From Bradyrhizobium sp. PSBB068 (GTDB lineage Bacteria > Pseudomonadota > Alphaproteobacteria > Rhizobiales > Xanthobacteraceae), in the NCBI GenBank assembly GCA_016839165.1, contig CP069300.1:4526001-4590000 (forward strand): a stretch of DNA of 64,000 bases, given 5' to 3'. Below are positions 8,489 through 17,346 of this stretch, one piece after another (within the stretch, counting starts at the first letter, position 1; every line of letters begins with the position of its first letter). A model generated the notes under the pieces. That model did no database searches. It saw only the letters and a list, made by a program, of their open reading frames with translations, and was not told the DNA's origin. The position numbers and the translations under genes are program-made.

Positions 8489-9252
8489 GGCGGCGTACCA
8501 AGGCGACGTTCGAGAGCGGGCGTGACGTGCGTCTCGGTCAGCACGACGGCATCGGAGAACACCCGCTGGGTCGCGGAATCCAGCATGTAGTACTGGATCC
8601 GGACCAGGATCGACCCGATCAACCCGGCCAGCGTCGTGTACATCGCAACCGCCATGCCGTCGCTCATCAGCCCCATCGAGGATTTCATCGCGACCTTGTC
8701 GGCGGCATCGAGCGAGGCGATCGGCGCCAGCATGATGATGAAGCCGATGATGGTGCCGAGCAGGCCGAGCTTCATCAGCGTGTCGGAGACGAAGGCGCCG
8801 AAGCCGTTCGACCCGCGCAAGCGATCCGCCAGCGTCCGCAGCAGCAGGGTCTGGTCGATGCGGCCTTTGGCTTGCGCGTCGGCCTTCTGAACCAGGCTCT
8901 TGATGTGATCGGTGACGAGGCCACCGGGCAAGCCGCGCGCATCCGGTACAAGAACCTTGGCGCCGTCAGGCGCGGCGAGGATCGTGCGGCAGGACCGCGC
9001 CACCTCGCCTTCCCGCGCGATCGCCCGCGTCCGCCAGAAGCAATGGACGCAGGTGACGACGTAGAGCACCGCGATGACGCTGGAAATGTAGGTGCGGTCG
9101 GAACTGACCATCAGGCGGATCAGCCCGTAGCGCCACAGCAGGAAGGCGGCGAACACCGAAAGACCGGTGAAGATCATCCAGAGCAGCAGCACGCTGCGCT
9201 CCGCCGCATCCGTGCCGGCCGAAGCGGCCGCGGCGCCGACCTTGGCATTCAT
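8485..9252 (-). CDS. MotA/TolQ/ExbB family proton channel protein
   Basis: A 255-residue inner-membrane protein. Two N-terminal membrane segments (about 20-41 and 53-72), a cytoplasmic loop, and two C-terminal segments carry the MotA/TolQ/ExbB signature LGLLGTIIGFIIML ... GMAVAMYTTLAGLIGS. Such proteins form the proton-conducting stator that energises a partner in the periplasm. ATG 9252 follows GGAG and excludes an upstream stretch lacking protein character. It is first in a tightly overlapping operon with a non-standard ExbD-position protein and a third membrane protein, so the machine it powers is not a plain Ton or Tol system. Confidence 0.85.
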   Translation of the reverse strand: MNAKVGAAAASAGTDAAERSVLLLWMIFTGLSVFAAFLLWRYGLIRLMVSSDRTYISSVIAVLYVVTCVHCFWRTRAIAREGEVARSCRTILAAPDGAKVLVPDARGLPGGLVTDHIKSLVQKADAQAKGRIDQTLLLRTLADRLRGSNGFGAFVSDTLMKLGLLGTIIGFIIMLAPIASLDAADKVAMKSSMGLMSDGMAVAMYTTLAGLIGSILVRIQYYMLDSATQRVFSDAVVLTETHVTPALERRLGTPP

Positions 9253-9516
9253 GCTGCGCTCGCTCCCTGTGGCGGTTGTTCCATGAGGCTCCGGGAGGGC
9301 CTCGCCTTCGGTTAGAGCAGAGCCGGCGGGCGTCGTCCAAAGACATCTGCCCAGGTTTGGTCGGGCAAATTTCCCGACCTGCATCGCTGCGCATGCTTGT
9401 CCTTGCCGGGAATGGGGTTGCTGTTAGGCTTCGCGCCGCTCTTTTGAGCGCGATCTCCGCGCAAGCGCGTGCCGCGTTTATCGCGAGGGATCATGCTCCG
9501 GCCGTGGAGTGATCAT

Positions 9517-10887
9517 ATGCGCCTCGTGCTTCAACTGGTCGCCCGCCTGCTCGTCATCGTCGCGCTGTGCCTTGGCGCCGCCACCGTCTGGGCCACGATC
9601 GATGCCTATCGCAGCGTCGATCGCGCCACGTCGGCGTCCGCCGAGCGAGTTTCGCAGGCACTGGAGGCGCTGTACTGGCGCGAATTGCTGCTGCGCAGCA
9701 ACCGGATGCGGGAACAGCTGCTGCCGGCGCCGGACTGGCGCACCATCGAAACCATGGGCCTGATCGCACCCGGGATCTGCGTGCAGTTCGAACCGGCCGG
9801 CGCCTTCGAGAGGCCGCTCTGCGGCCAGAGCAAGGGGATCGGCCAGGCGCCGCCGCGCTGGTTCGCGGCCACGGTGCAGGCGGTGCTCGGCGATCACGCC
9901 ACCGTCGAGCGGCCGATCAGCGCCCGCGCCACGACCGCGGGAGCCGTCCGCGCCATCGCCGATCCGGAGGCCGCGACCGCGCTCGCCTGGCGGCACATCC
10001 TGGACAACATCCATGTCGCGCTGCTGATGGCGCTCGCCATCGCGCTGCTCGCGTCGCTCGCGATCGCGCATACGCTGGCGCCCGCCCACTCGATCGTGTC
10101 GGCGCTGCGGCGCATGGCCGACGGCGAGTATCGTACGCCGCTGCCGCGCATCCGATCGATGGAGCTCGCGATGATCGGACGCGCCGTCGGCGATCTCGGC
10201 GATCGCCTGGCGCAGGCCGAGGAGGAGCGCACGCTGCTGACCCGGCGGCTGCTCGAAATCCGCAGCGACGAGCGTCGCGCGCTGGCCCGTGAGCTGCATG
10301 ACGAGTTCGGCCAGAATCTCACCGCGATCCTGGCCTTCGCCACCACGATCGAGGCGAGCGCCGGCGACGAATACGCCGCCGGCACTGAAATCGCGCAGGA
10401 CGCGCGGATGATCTCGCAGGCCACGCGCCGCATCATCGCCTGCCTGCGTGACACGTTGAACCGGTTGCGCCATCCGCCGGCCGAGGAGCTCGGGCTGGAG
10501 GCAAGCCTGGTCGCCCTCGTCGACAGCTGGCGGTCGCGCGCGACGCAGCCGCAGATCCAGCTCGATCTGCAGGGCGACCTCGCCGACATCAGCGGCACGG
10601 TCGCGGTCACTGCCTATCGCGTCGCGCAGGAATGCCTGACCAACGCGCTGCGCCACAGCTCGGCGCGCGAGATCGTGCTGCGGATCGAACGGCGCAGCGG
10701 AACTGAAAACGCGCTGCTGGTGCGGGTCGAGGATGACGGCGGCGGCGATGCCGCCAAGGTGGCGCAGTCGGCGGGCTTCGGCCTCACCGGCGTCAGCGAG
10801 CGCGTCGCAGCACTCGGCGGTTCGCTGTCGATCGCGCGCGCCAGCCGCGGCCTCTCCGTCGCCGCCACGATCCCGCTCGCCGCCTGA
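9517..10887 (+). CDS. Sensor histidine kinase, NarX/UhpB (HisKA_3) type
   Basis: A 456-residue membrane kinase. The first membrane segment is at about 4-27 and the second at about 165-187, enclosing a roughly 135-residue periplasmic sensor region. A HAMP linker follows. The HisKA_3 box ALARELHDEFGQNLTAIL has phospho-acceptor His261, and a HATPase_c domain carries AQECLTNALRHS, EDDGGGD and GFGLTGVSERV. ATG 9517 has GGAG seven bases upstream, better than the earlier in-frame ATG at 9493. It overlaps neither neighbour and is followed after one base by its response regulator. Signal unknown. Confidence 0.93.
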   Translation: MRLVLQLVARLLVIVALCLGAATVWATIDAYRSVDRATSASAERVSQALEALYWRELLLRSNRMREQLLPAPDWRTIETMGLIAPGICVQFEPAGAFERPLCGQSKGIGQAPPRWFAATVQAVLGDHATVERPISARATTAGAVRAIADPEAATALAWRHILDNIHVALLMALAIALLASLAIAHTLAPAHSIVSALRRMADGEYRTPLPRIRSMELAMIGRAVGDLGDRLAQAEEERTLLTRRLLEIRSDERRALARELHDEFGQNLTAILAFATTIEASAGDEYAAGTEIAQDARMISQATRRIIACLRDTLNRLRHPPAEELGLEASLVALVDSWRSRATQPQIQLDLQGDLADISGTVAVTAYRVAQECLTNALRHSSAREIVLRIERRSGTENALLVRVEDDGGGDAAKVAQSAGFGLTGVSERVAALGGSLSIARASRGLSVAATIPLAA

Positions 10888-10888
10888 G

Positions 10889-11554
10889 ATGACGACCGCG
10901 AAAACCACCGCAACCCTCCGGGGCATCTCGATCCTGCTGGTGGACGATCATCCCGTGGTCCGCCAGGGCTACCGGCGCGTGCTCGAGCATCAGGACGATT
11001 TCCGCGTGGTCGCCGAGGCCGACAACGCCGCCAACGCCTACCGTGCGTTCAAGTCGCACGGCCCCGATGTGGTGGTGATGGACATCTCGATGCCCGGCGC
11101 GAGCGGCCTGGAGGCAATCCGCAACATCCGCGCGCGCGATGCCGACGCCCGCATCCTGGTCTTCAGCATGCACAGCGAGGCCGCCCAGGTGAAGGCGGCA
11201 TTCGGCGCCGGCGCCTCCGGCTTCGTCACCAAGGGCAGCGAGCCGGCCGAGCTGATCGCGGCGATCCGCTCGGTGGCGCGCGGCGAGCACGCGATGAGCG
11301 ACGACGTCGCGCGGGTGCTCGCGCTGGAGAGCCTGGTGCCGACCAGATCGGCGCTCGACCAGCTCGGCGAGCGGGAGATCGAGATCCTGCGGCAGTTCGC
11401 GGCCGGCAGCACCAAGGAGCAGATCGCCGCCAACCTCAACCTCAGCACCAAAACCGTGCAGAACTACCATTATCTGATCAAGGCCAAGACCGGGATGCGG
11501 ACCGACGCCCAGCTGGTCCGCCTCGCCGTCGAATGCGGCCTGGCGAACCTCTAA
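10889..11554 (+). CDS. LuxR/NarL-family response regulator
   Basis: A 221-residue two-domain regulator. The receiver has the acidic pair in LLVDDHP (Asp19, Asp20), phospho-acceptor Asp65 (VVVMDISMPGA), and Lys in FVTKGSEP. The C-terminal LuxR helix-turn-helix covers about 157-205 (LGEREIEILRQFAAGSTKEQIAANLNLS plus TKTVQNYHYLIK). It starts one base after the kinase stop, so the pair is one transcription unit. It is divergent from the ExbB-like operon, which is a plausible but untested target. Confidence 0.94.
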   Translation: MTTAKTTATLRGISILLVDDHPVVRQGYRRVLEHQDDFRVVAEADNAANAYRAFKSHGPDVVVMDISMPGASGLEAIRNIRARDADARILVFSMHSEAAQVKAAFGAGASGFVTKGSEPAELIAAIRSVARGEHAMSDDVARVLALESLVPTRSALDQLGEREIEILRQFAAGSTKEQIAANLNLSTKTVQNYHYLIKAKTGMRTDAQLVRLAVECGLANL

Positions 11555-11862
11555 CTGCTCCCTCTCCCCGTTCTTGCTATCTCCGCGAAGACGTTGACAG
11601 CCGAATTTCGCGGAGGCCCCTCTCACCCCGAGCGCATCCGGCGATGCGTTCCGGCCTCTCGCCGCAAGCGGGGCGAGGCGAAACAAGGCCTCGGATATCG
11701 CTGCGCCAATCCGGGCTACCAACCGCCGGTTTCGGCCGGTTTTCCCCGCCAAATGCCCCGAAAAGGTGGCTTCGGCCGACCCGATTTGCTAAAGCGCAGC
11801 GTAAAATCGGATCGGCCGGAGCGCGTTTTGCGCGCCCCGCCCCGTCCGATTCGGAGTTCTCG
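11555..11862. other. Non-coding gap with a degenerate intergenic repeat before purB
   Basis: After the response regulator there is CTCCCTCTCCCC, then CACCCCGAGCGCATCCGG and other pieces resembling decayed CCTCTCCCC/GGGTGAGG-type intergenic repeats. The frame upstream of purB is open here but reads as low-complexity sequence. GGAG at 11853-11856 is the purB ribosome site. I see no RNA gene. Confidence 0.45.
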
Positions 11863-13170
11863 ATGATCCCCCGCTATGCCCGCCCGGAAATGGCCTCCAT
11901 CTGGGAGCCGCAAACGCGTTTCAAGATCTGGTTCGAGATCGAGGCGCATGCCGCCGACGCGCTGGCCGAGCTCGGCGTGATCCCCAAGGAAGCCGCCAAG
12001 ACGATCTGGGCCAAGGGCAAGGACGCCACCTTCGATGTGGCGCGAATCGACGAGATCGAGCGCGAGACCAAGCACGACGTCATCGCCTTCCTGACCCACC
12101 TCGCGGAGATCGTCGGCCCCGAGGCGCGCTTCGTGCACCAGGGCATGACCTCCTCCGACGTGCTCGACACCTGCCTCAATGTCCAGCTCAAGCGCGCCGC
12201 CGACCTGCTGATCGCCGATCTCGACCGGGTGCTGGCGGCGCTGAAGACCCGCGCCTTCGAGCACAAGATGACGCCGACCATCGGCCGCTCGCACGGCATC
12301 CATGCCGAGCCGGTCACCTTCGGCCTCAAGCTCGCCTATGCCCATGCCGAGTTCGCCCGCGCCCGCGCCCGGCTGGTCGCCGCGCGCGACGAGATTTCGA
12401 CCTGCGCGATTTCGGGCGCGGTCGGCACCTTTGCGCAGATCGATCCGCGGGTCGAAGAGCACGTTGCGAAAGCGATGGGGCTGCGGCCGGAGCCAGTCTC
12501 GACCCAAGTGATCCCGCGCGACCGCCACGCGATGTATTTTGCCACGCTCGGCGTGATCGCCGCGTCGGTCGAACGGCTCGCGGTGGAGGTGCGCCATCTG
12601 CAGCGCACCGAGGTGCTGGAAGCCGAGGAGTTCTTCTCCGAGGGCCAGAAGGGCTCGTCGGCAATGCCGCACAAGCGCAATCCGGTGCTGTCGGAAAATC
12701 TCTCCGGCCTGTCGCGCATGGTGCGCGCCTATGTGACGCCGGCACTGGAGAACGTCCCGCTGTGGCATGAGCGCGACATCTCGCACTCCTCGGCCGAGCG
12801 CATGATGGGCCCCGATGCCACCGTCACGCTCGACTTCGCGCTGGTCCGGCTCGCCGGCCTGATCGAGAAGCTGCTGGTCTATCCGCAGAACATGCAGAAG
12901 AACCTCGACCGGCTCGGCGGCCTGGTGCACTCGCAGCGCGTGCTGATCGCGCTGACCCAGAAGGGCGCCAGCCGCGAGGACGCCTACAAATTCGTGCAGC
13001 GCAACGCGATGCCGGTGTGGCGTGGCGAAGGCGACTTCCAGACGCTGCTGAAGAACGACCCCGACGTGACGAAATACATGACCGATGCCGAGATCGAGGA
13101 GAAGTTCGACCTTGGCTATCACCTCAAGCACGTCGACACAATTTTCAAGCGGGTGTTCGGCGAGGCCTGA
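11863..13170 (+). CDS. purB: Adenylosuccinate lyase
   Basis: A 435-residue fumarase/aspartase-superfamily enzyme of the standard bacterial PurB length. It cleaves SAICAR to AICAR and adenylosuccinate to AMP, releasing fumarate. It begins MIPRYARPEMASIWEPQTRF, a classic PurB start; TIGRSHGIHAEPVTFG holds catalytic His144 and GSSAMPHKRNP (264-274) is the mobile serine signature loop. GGAG lies six bases before ATG 11863. It stands apart from the other pur genes here (purL, purC, purS, purQ), and a second lyase of this family is encoded at 53.6 kb. Confidence 0.96.
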   Translation: MIPRYARPEMASIWEPQTRFKIWFEIEAHAADALAELGVIPKEAAKTIWAKGKDATFDVARIDEIERETKHDVIAFLTHLAEIVGPEARFVHQGMTSSDVLDTCLNVQLKRAADLLIADLDRVLAALKTRAFEHKMTPTIGRSHGIHAEPVTFGLKLAYAHAEFARARARLVAARDEISTCAISGAVGTFAQIDPRVEEHVAKAMGLRPEPVSTQVIPRDRHAMYFATLGVIAASVERLAVEVRHLQRTEVLEAEEFFSEGQKGSSAMPHKRNPVLSENLSGLSRMVRAYVTPALENVPLWHERDISHSSAERMMGPDATVTLDFALVRLAGLIEKLLVYPQNMQKNLDRLGGLVHSQRVLIALTQKGASREDAYKFVQRNAMPVWRGEGDFQTLLKNDPDVTKYMTDAEIEEKFDLGYHLKHVDTIFKRVFGEA

Positions 13171-13256
13171 GCGAGGCCGCCATTCCCGCGTGACATCGCA
13201 GCGGGTTGCGCTACGCTGACCCGTCTTACAAAGCCCACAAGAAACGGACCCTCCCC

Positions 13257-14429
13257 ATGCCCATCGTCAATCGCGTTGCCGCCCTCTCGGATGAAATGGC
13301 CGCCTGGCGCCATGACTTCCATGAGAACCCTGAATTGCTCTATGAGGTGCACCGCACCGCCGGCATCGTCGCCGACAAACTGCGCGAGTTCGGCTGCGAC
13401 GAGGTGGTGACGGGGATCGGGCGCACCGGCGTGGTCGGCGTGATCCGCGGCCGCAAGAACGGCTCGGGCAAGACCATCGGGCTGCGCGCCGACATGGACG
13501 CGCTGCCGATCGTGGAGGCGGCCGACGTGCCCTACGCCTCGAAGGTCCCCGGCAAGATGCACGCCTGCGGCCATGACGGCCACACCGCGATGCTGCTCGG
13601 CGCTGCGAAATACCTCACCGAGACGCGCAATTTCGACGGCACCGCGGTGGTGATCTTCCAGCCTGCCGAAGAAGGCGGCGCCGGCGGCAAGGCGATGGTC
13701 GACGACGGGCTGATGACCCGCTGGGGCATCCAGGAGGTCTACGGCCTGCACAACATGCCCGGCCTGCCCGAGGGCTATTTCGCGACCACGCCCGGCCCGA
13801 TGCTGGCCTCGTCCGACACCCTGAAGATCGTCGTCCGCGGCAAGGGCGGCCACGCCGGCGCCGCGCCGCACGAGGCGATCGACAGCGTCCTGATCGGCGC
13901 CCAGATCATCAATGCGCTGCAATCGATCGTGTCACGCAATCTCGACCCGCTCAAATCGGCCGTCATCTCGATCACGATGTTCGAGGCCGGCAGCGCGTTC
14001 AACGTGATCCCGGAGACCGTCACGCTGGGCGGCACCGTGCGCACGCTGGACCCCGGCGTGCGCGACATGGTCGAGCGCCGGATCGGCGAGGTCGCCTCCA
14101 GCATCGCCAAGGCTTATGGCGGATCGGCCGAGACGGATTATGGACGGATGTATCCGGTCACGCTGAACCATGCGCATCAGGCCGGCATCGCCGCCGAGAT
14201 CGCCCGCGACGTGGTCGGCGCCGACCGCGTCAACGACAATCTGGTGCCGGTGATGGGCGCCGAGGATTTCGCCTTCATGCTGGAAGCGCGCCCCGGCGCC
14301 TTCGTCTTCCTCGGCATGGGCGACGGCCCGATGTGCCACCACCCGGCCTACAAGTTCAACGACAACATCCTCGGCCACGGCGCGTCCTATTGGGTGCGCC
14401 TGGTCGAGAAGCAGATGCCGGCGGGCTAG
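13257..14429 (+). CDS. M20 family amidohydrolase (aminoacylase / hippurate hydrolase-like)
   Basis: A 390-residue metallopeptidase-fold amidohydrolase. Motifs include WRHDFHENPEL, GLRADMDALPI (metal Asp), MHACGHDGHTAMLLGAA, FQPAEEGGAGG (catalytic Glu pair) and MGAEDFAFML. The dimerisation domain starts near GGHAGAAPHEAID. The family deacylates N-acyl amino acids, hippurate or IAA-amino acid conjugates. The exact substrate cannot be read from sequence. No signal peptide; cytoplasmic. A convergent terminator separates it from aguA. Confidence 0.93.
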   Translation: MPIVNRVAALSDEMAAWRHDFHENPELLYEVHRTAGIVADKLREFGCDEVVTGIGRTGVVGVIRGRKNGSGKTIGLRADMDALPIVEAADVPYASKVPGKMHACGHDGHTAMLLGAAKYLTETRNFDGTAVVIFQPAEEGGAGGKAMVDDGLMTRWGIQEVYGLHNMPGLPEGYFATTPGPMLASSDTLKIVVRGKGGHAGAAPHEAIDSVLIGAQIINALQSIVSRNLDPLKSAVISITMFEAGSAFNVIPETVTLGGTVRTLDPGVRDMVERRIGEVASSIAKAYGGSAETDYGRMYPVTLNHAHQAGIAAEIARDVVGADRVNDNLVPVMGAEDFAFMLEARPGAFVFLGMGDGPMCHHPAYKFNDNILGHGASYWVRLVEKQMPAG

Positions 14430-14456
14430 CACCGCCCGCGCAACCGATGAACGACG

Positions 14457-14492
14457 AATGGCCCGGCCGCGATCCATCGCGGCCGGGCCATT
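14457..14492. terminator. Bidirectional terminator between the amidohydrolase and aguA
   Basis: A perfect 17-bp inverted repeat (14457-14473 with 14476-14492) with only 2 bases between the arms. It begins AAT and ends ATT, and sits midway between two convergent stop codons. It should terminate transcription from both sides. Confidence 0.85.
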
Positions 14493-14496
14493 CACA

Positions 14497-15525
14497 TCAC
14501 GAACGCGGCTGCTGTTGCGTGGTGCAGTGAATGCCGCCGCCGCCGGCGGCGATGCCGTCGATGTTGAGCTGGATGATTTCCCGGTCCGCAAACAGCTCCC
14601 GCAGGATGTCGCGCGCATTGCGGTCGGCGGCCGCATCGCCGAATTCCGGCGCGATCACGGCGCCGTTGCAGACGTAGAAGTTGATGTATCCGGCAGCGAA
14701 GTCCTTCGTACCGTGCTTGGGGCGCACCGTCGACGGGCCCTGCAACACCACGACGTCGAGATGCCGGCCCTTCGCGTCGACCGCGCCGCGCAGCAGATCG
14801 AGGTGCCGCCTGGTCACCGCGTGATCGAACGACGACGGATCCGGCTCGAGGCCGGCCACGACGACGCCTGGACCGGCAAATCGTGCGTAGAAGTCGGTAT
14901 GTCCGTCGGTGATGTCCTTGCCGGCGATCCCTGGCAGCCAGATGATCTTGTCCAACCCGAGCAGGCGCGACAGTTCGGCCTCGCATTTCTCCTTGGAGAC
15001 ACCGGAATTGCGATTGGGGTTGAGCACGCAGCTTTCGGTGACGATCGCGGTCCCCTCACCGTCGACTTCGATGCCGCCGCCTTCCAGCACCAGGCCGGCC
15101 TTGACGAACGTCGCGTTCGCGGCACGGGCGACGTATTCCGCGACCTCGGCATCGAGCGCGTGGCGCTGCTTGTTGCCCCAGCCGTTGAAGTTGAAACCGA
15201 TCGCGCCAAGCTGCCCGGACGGGTCCCTCACGAACACCGGTCCGGTGTCACGCATCCACACGTCATCGACCGGTCGAATGACGAGGCTGACCGAGGGGCC
15301 GCAGAGCCGCGCGGCAATCTCGCGGTCCTCCTCGCGCACCAGCATGTTGACGCGCTCGTAGGCCGCAATCGCCTTGGCGATGCCGGCGAGATTTTCCCGC
15401 GCCGCCGGAAGCAGCTTGCCGCCCCAGATCGCGGCGCTGGCGCCGAACGCCATCCAGGTCGCGGCATGCGGCGCGCCCTCATCCGGCATCCGCCAATTTG
15501 CATTGTCCCGTGCAAGGTCGTCCAC
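14497..15525 (-). CDS. aguA: Agmatine deiminase (PAD_porph family)
   Basis: A 342-residue guanidino-group-modifying enzyme that converts agmatine to N-carbamoylputrescine and ammonia in the arginine-to-putrescine route. Recognisable motifs are MPDEGAPHAATWMAFG at the N-terminus, DDVWMRDTGPVFV, LVLEGGGIEVDGEG, TDGHTDFYARF and GGGGIHCTTQQQP, with nucleophile Cys334 close to the C-terminus. It has a GTG start; ATG at residue 13 is possible. AguB and other polyamine genes are not visible nearby, so the downstream step must be encoded elsewhere. Confidence 0.93.
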   Translation of the reverse strand: MDDLARDNANWRMPDEGAPHAATWMAFGASAAIWGGKLLPAARENLAGIAKAIAAYERVNMLVREEDREIAARLCGPSVSLVIRPVDDVWMRDTGPVFVRDPSGQLGAIGFNFNGWGNKQRHALDAEVAEYVARAANATFVKAGLVLEGGGIEVDGEGTAIVTESCVLNPNRNSGVSKEKCEAELSRLLGLDKIIWLPGIAGKDITDGHTDFYARFAGPGVVVAGLEPDPSSFDHAVTRRHLDLLRGAVDAKGRHLDVVVLQGPSTVRPKHGTKDFAAGYINFYVCNGAVIAPEFGDAAADRNARDILRELFADREIIQLNIDGIAAGGGGIHCTTQQQPRS

Positions 15526-15654
15526 GAGCGTACCGGCCGCGATGGCCCTCCCGGCTTGACCGCCAGATTAGCCCCGTCGCCAACCCGACGCCACGATCTG
15601 ACGGTGATCCGCTCGCCCTGGGGCTGGCCGCCCAAGTCGCTTGGTGAGGCGCCT

Positions 15655-15757
15655 AAAGCGCGATGAGATTGGGTTGAATCGTCATCGCGCTTCAGCTCTT
15701 TGTTTGAGCATGATTTTTTCGGAAAACCGCTTCGCACTTTTCCGGATCATGCTTTAG
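15655..15757. repeat. Composite palindromic intergenic repeat
   Basis: Two adjoining inverted structures. The first has AAAGCGCGATGA and TCATCGCGCTT arms. The second has GAGCATGAT ... TCGGAAAACCG ... TTTTCCGG ATCATGCTT. The second half recurs at 59926-59976. The right edge supplies the stop codon of the cytochrome b561 gene. I recall this composite as common in Bradyrhizobium genomes. Confidence 0.7.
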
Positions 15758-16317
15758 CGAGCGGGGTCGGCCTCACCCGCCCCGATCATGCGAGCGGCGA
15801 CGCGGTCGCGCTTGACGAAATGATGGAAGGCGACTGCGCCGAGATGCAGCACGATCAGTGCGAGCAGCACATAGGCGAAGAAGATGTGGCGTCCCTCATA
15901 GGCATCCGCCGCCGCCTTGTCCGGCGAGGTGATCTGGGGAACGTGGAACAGGCCGAAGAAGCTCGAATAGTCCTGCGCACGGGATCCGGAATGCGCCCAG
16001 CCCAGCATCGCCACCAGGATGGTGACGGCATAGAGTGCGCCGTGGTTGACCCGGGCGGCGATCCTTTGCCAGGAGGGCATGTCGGCCGGCAGCGCCGGCG
16101 TCGGATTGACTCCGCGCCACACCAGCCTGAGCACCGTGAGCAGCAGCACCAGATAGCCGATGTCGGCATGGATCGACCGGTAGAAGAACTTGTCCGCCCG
16201 CGCCGGGATGTGGTTCATCCACCAGCCATAGGCCAGCATGCCGATGATGGTGACGCCCAGCACCCAGTGAAACGCGCGGGCGAGCGAGCCCCAGCTTGCC
16301 GTCGTATTGCGGATCAT
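15754..16317 (-). CDS. Cytochrome b561 family protein
   Basis: A 187-residue di-haem membrane protein with four predicted membrane segments. The haem-ligand His residues lie in SLARAFHWVLGV (His17), FFYRSIHADIGYLVLL, ARVNHGALYAVTIL and LLALIVLHLGAVAFHHFVKR. Cytochromes b561 (YodB/CybB type) move electrons between the quinone pool and periplasmic acceptors such as superoxide. The stop codon falls inside the adjoining repeat. It is monocistronic and divergent from murI. Confidence 0.9.
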   Translation of the reverse strand: MIRNTTASWGSLARAFHWVLGVTIIGMLAYGWWMNHIPARADKFFYRSIHADIGYLVLLLTVLRLVWRGVNPTPALPADMPSWQRIAARVNHGALYAVTILVAMLGWAHSGSRAQDYSSFFGLFHVPQITSPDKAAADAYEGRHIFFAYVLLALIVLHLGAVAFHHFVKRDRVAARMIGAGEADPAR

Positions 16318-16488
16318 GGTCGAATGCCCCGTTAGGATTTCGCACGTCGCAGCAATAGTTTGCCGAGATACTTGCAGGGATCGGTCAAGGCCATATGAAA
16401 TTCCCGCCTTCACCGCCTTTTGTCGGCCGCAGACGCTAGATAGCCAAAAACAACTGAATGGTAACCCTGGTTCGGATAGAATTTCCGC

Positions 16489-17286
16489 GTGTCCAATCCC
16501 CCGACCATCCTTGTGTTCGATTCCGGCCTCGGCGGCCTCACCGTGCTGCGCGAGATCGTCCGGGCCCGGCCCGACGCGCACTTCGTCTATGTCGCCGACG
16601 ACGCGTTCTTCCCCTATGGCCACCATGGCGAAGACGAGATCATCGCCCGCGTGGTGCCGCTGGTCGGCGAGCTGATCGAGGCCCATGCCCCCGACCTCGT
16701 CGTGATCGCCTGCAATACGGCATCGACGCTCGTGATGTCGCATCTGCGCGACGCCTATCCTTTGCCCTTCGTCGGCACGGTGCCGGCGATCAAGCCGGCC
16801 TGCGCCTCGTCGAAGACACGGCGCGTCTCGGTGCTCGGCACCAGGGGCACCGTGAAGCGGGAATATACCCGCAAGCTGATTTCCGATTTCGCGCAGGGTT
16901 GCGAGGTCACCCTGGTCGGCTCCGGCGAACTCGCCTCTCTGGCGGAAGCGGCCCTCAGCGGGAAGGCCGTGCGCGACGAGGACATCGCGGCCGAGCTCGC
17001 GCCCTGCTTCGTCGGCGATGGCGCTGACGACCCGGCCCGCACCGACACCGTGGTGCTGGCCTGCACGCATTATCCGCTGCTACTGGAGCGCCTGACGCGG
17101 CTCGCGCCCTGGCCGGTCGACTGGATCGATCCGGCGCCGGCGATCGCCCGCCGGGTCGCCGACCTGCTCGGCCCGGCAGGCGGGGAGAGCGACGAAGCCG
17201 GCGCCGAGATGATCTTCACCTCGAACCGCCCGCATGCCCTGACCGCGGCGCTGACGCCGTTCTTCGGCGGCCGCGTCCCGGCCTGA
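16489..17286 (+). CDS. murI: Glutamate racemase
   Basis: A 265-residue cytoplasmic enzyme, of the family's usual length, that makes D-glutamate for peptidoglycan. The paired catalytic cysteines are visible: VVIACNTAST (Cys75) and VVLACTHYPLLL (Cys192). The substrate-binding FDSGLGGLTVL and PYG motifs are also present. Initiation is at GTG. The gene has its own upstream region, shared divergently with cytochrome b561. Confidence 0.95.
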   Translation: MSNPPTILVFDSGLGGLTVLREIVRARPDAHFVYVADDAFFPYGHHGEDEIIARVVPLVGELIEAHAPDLVVIACNTASTLVMSHLRDAYPLPFVGTVPAIKPACASSKTRRVSVLGTRGTVKREYTRKLISDFAQGCEVTLVGSGELASLAEAALSGKAVRDEDIAAELAPCFVGDGADDPARTDTVVLACTHYPLLLERLTRLAPWPVDWIDPAPAIARRVADLLGPAGGESDEAGAEMIFTSNRPHALTAALTPFFGGRVPA

Positions 17287-17346
17287 TCCTTTCCGTCGCC
17301 ACAACGCGCTGCTAGTTTGCCCTCGCCTCACCGAGGGAGCCCTGCA

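Noticed and set aside
9478..10926. A 482-codon frame opposite the histidine kinase
   Set aside because: It mirrors the kinase codons and shows no conserved motif; the plus-strand kinase has all its catalytic boxes.
13119..13922. A 267-codon minus-strand frame across the purB/amidohydrolase junction
   Set aside because: It runs through two well-supported plus-strand genes and shows only shadow composition.
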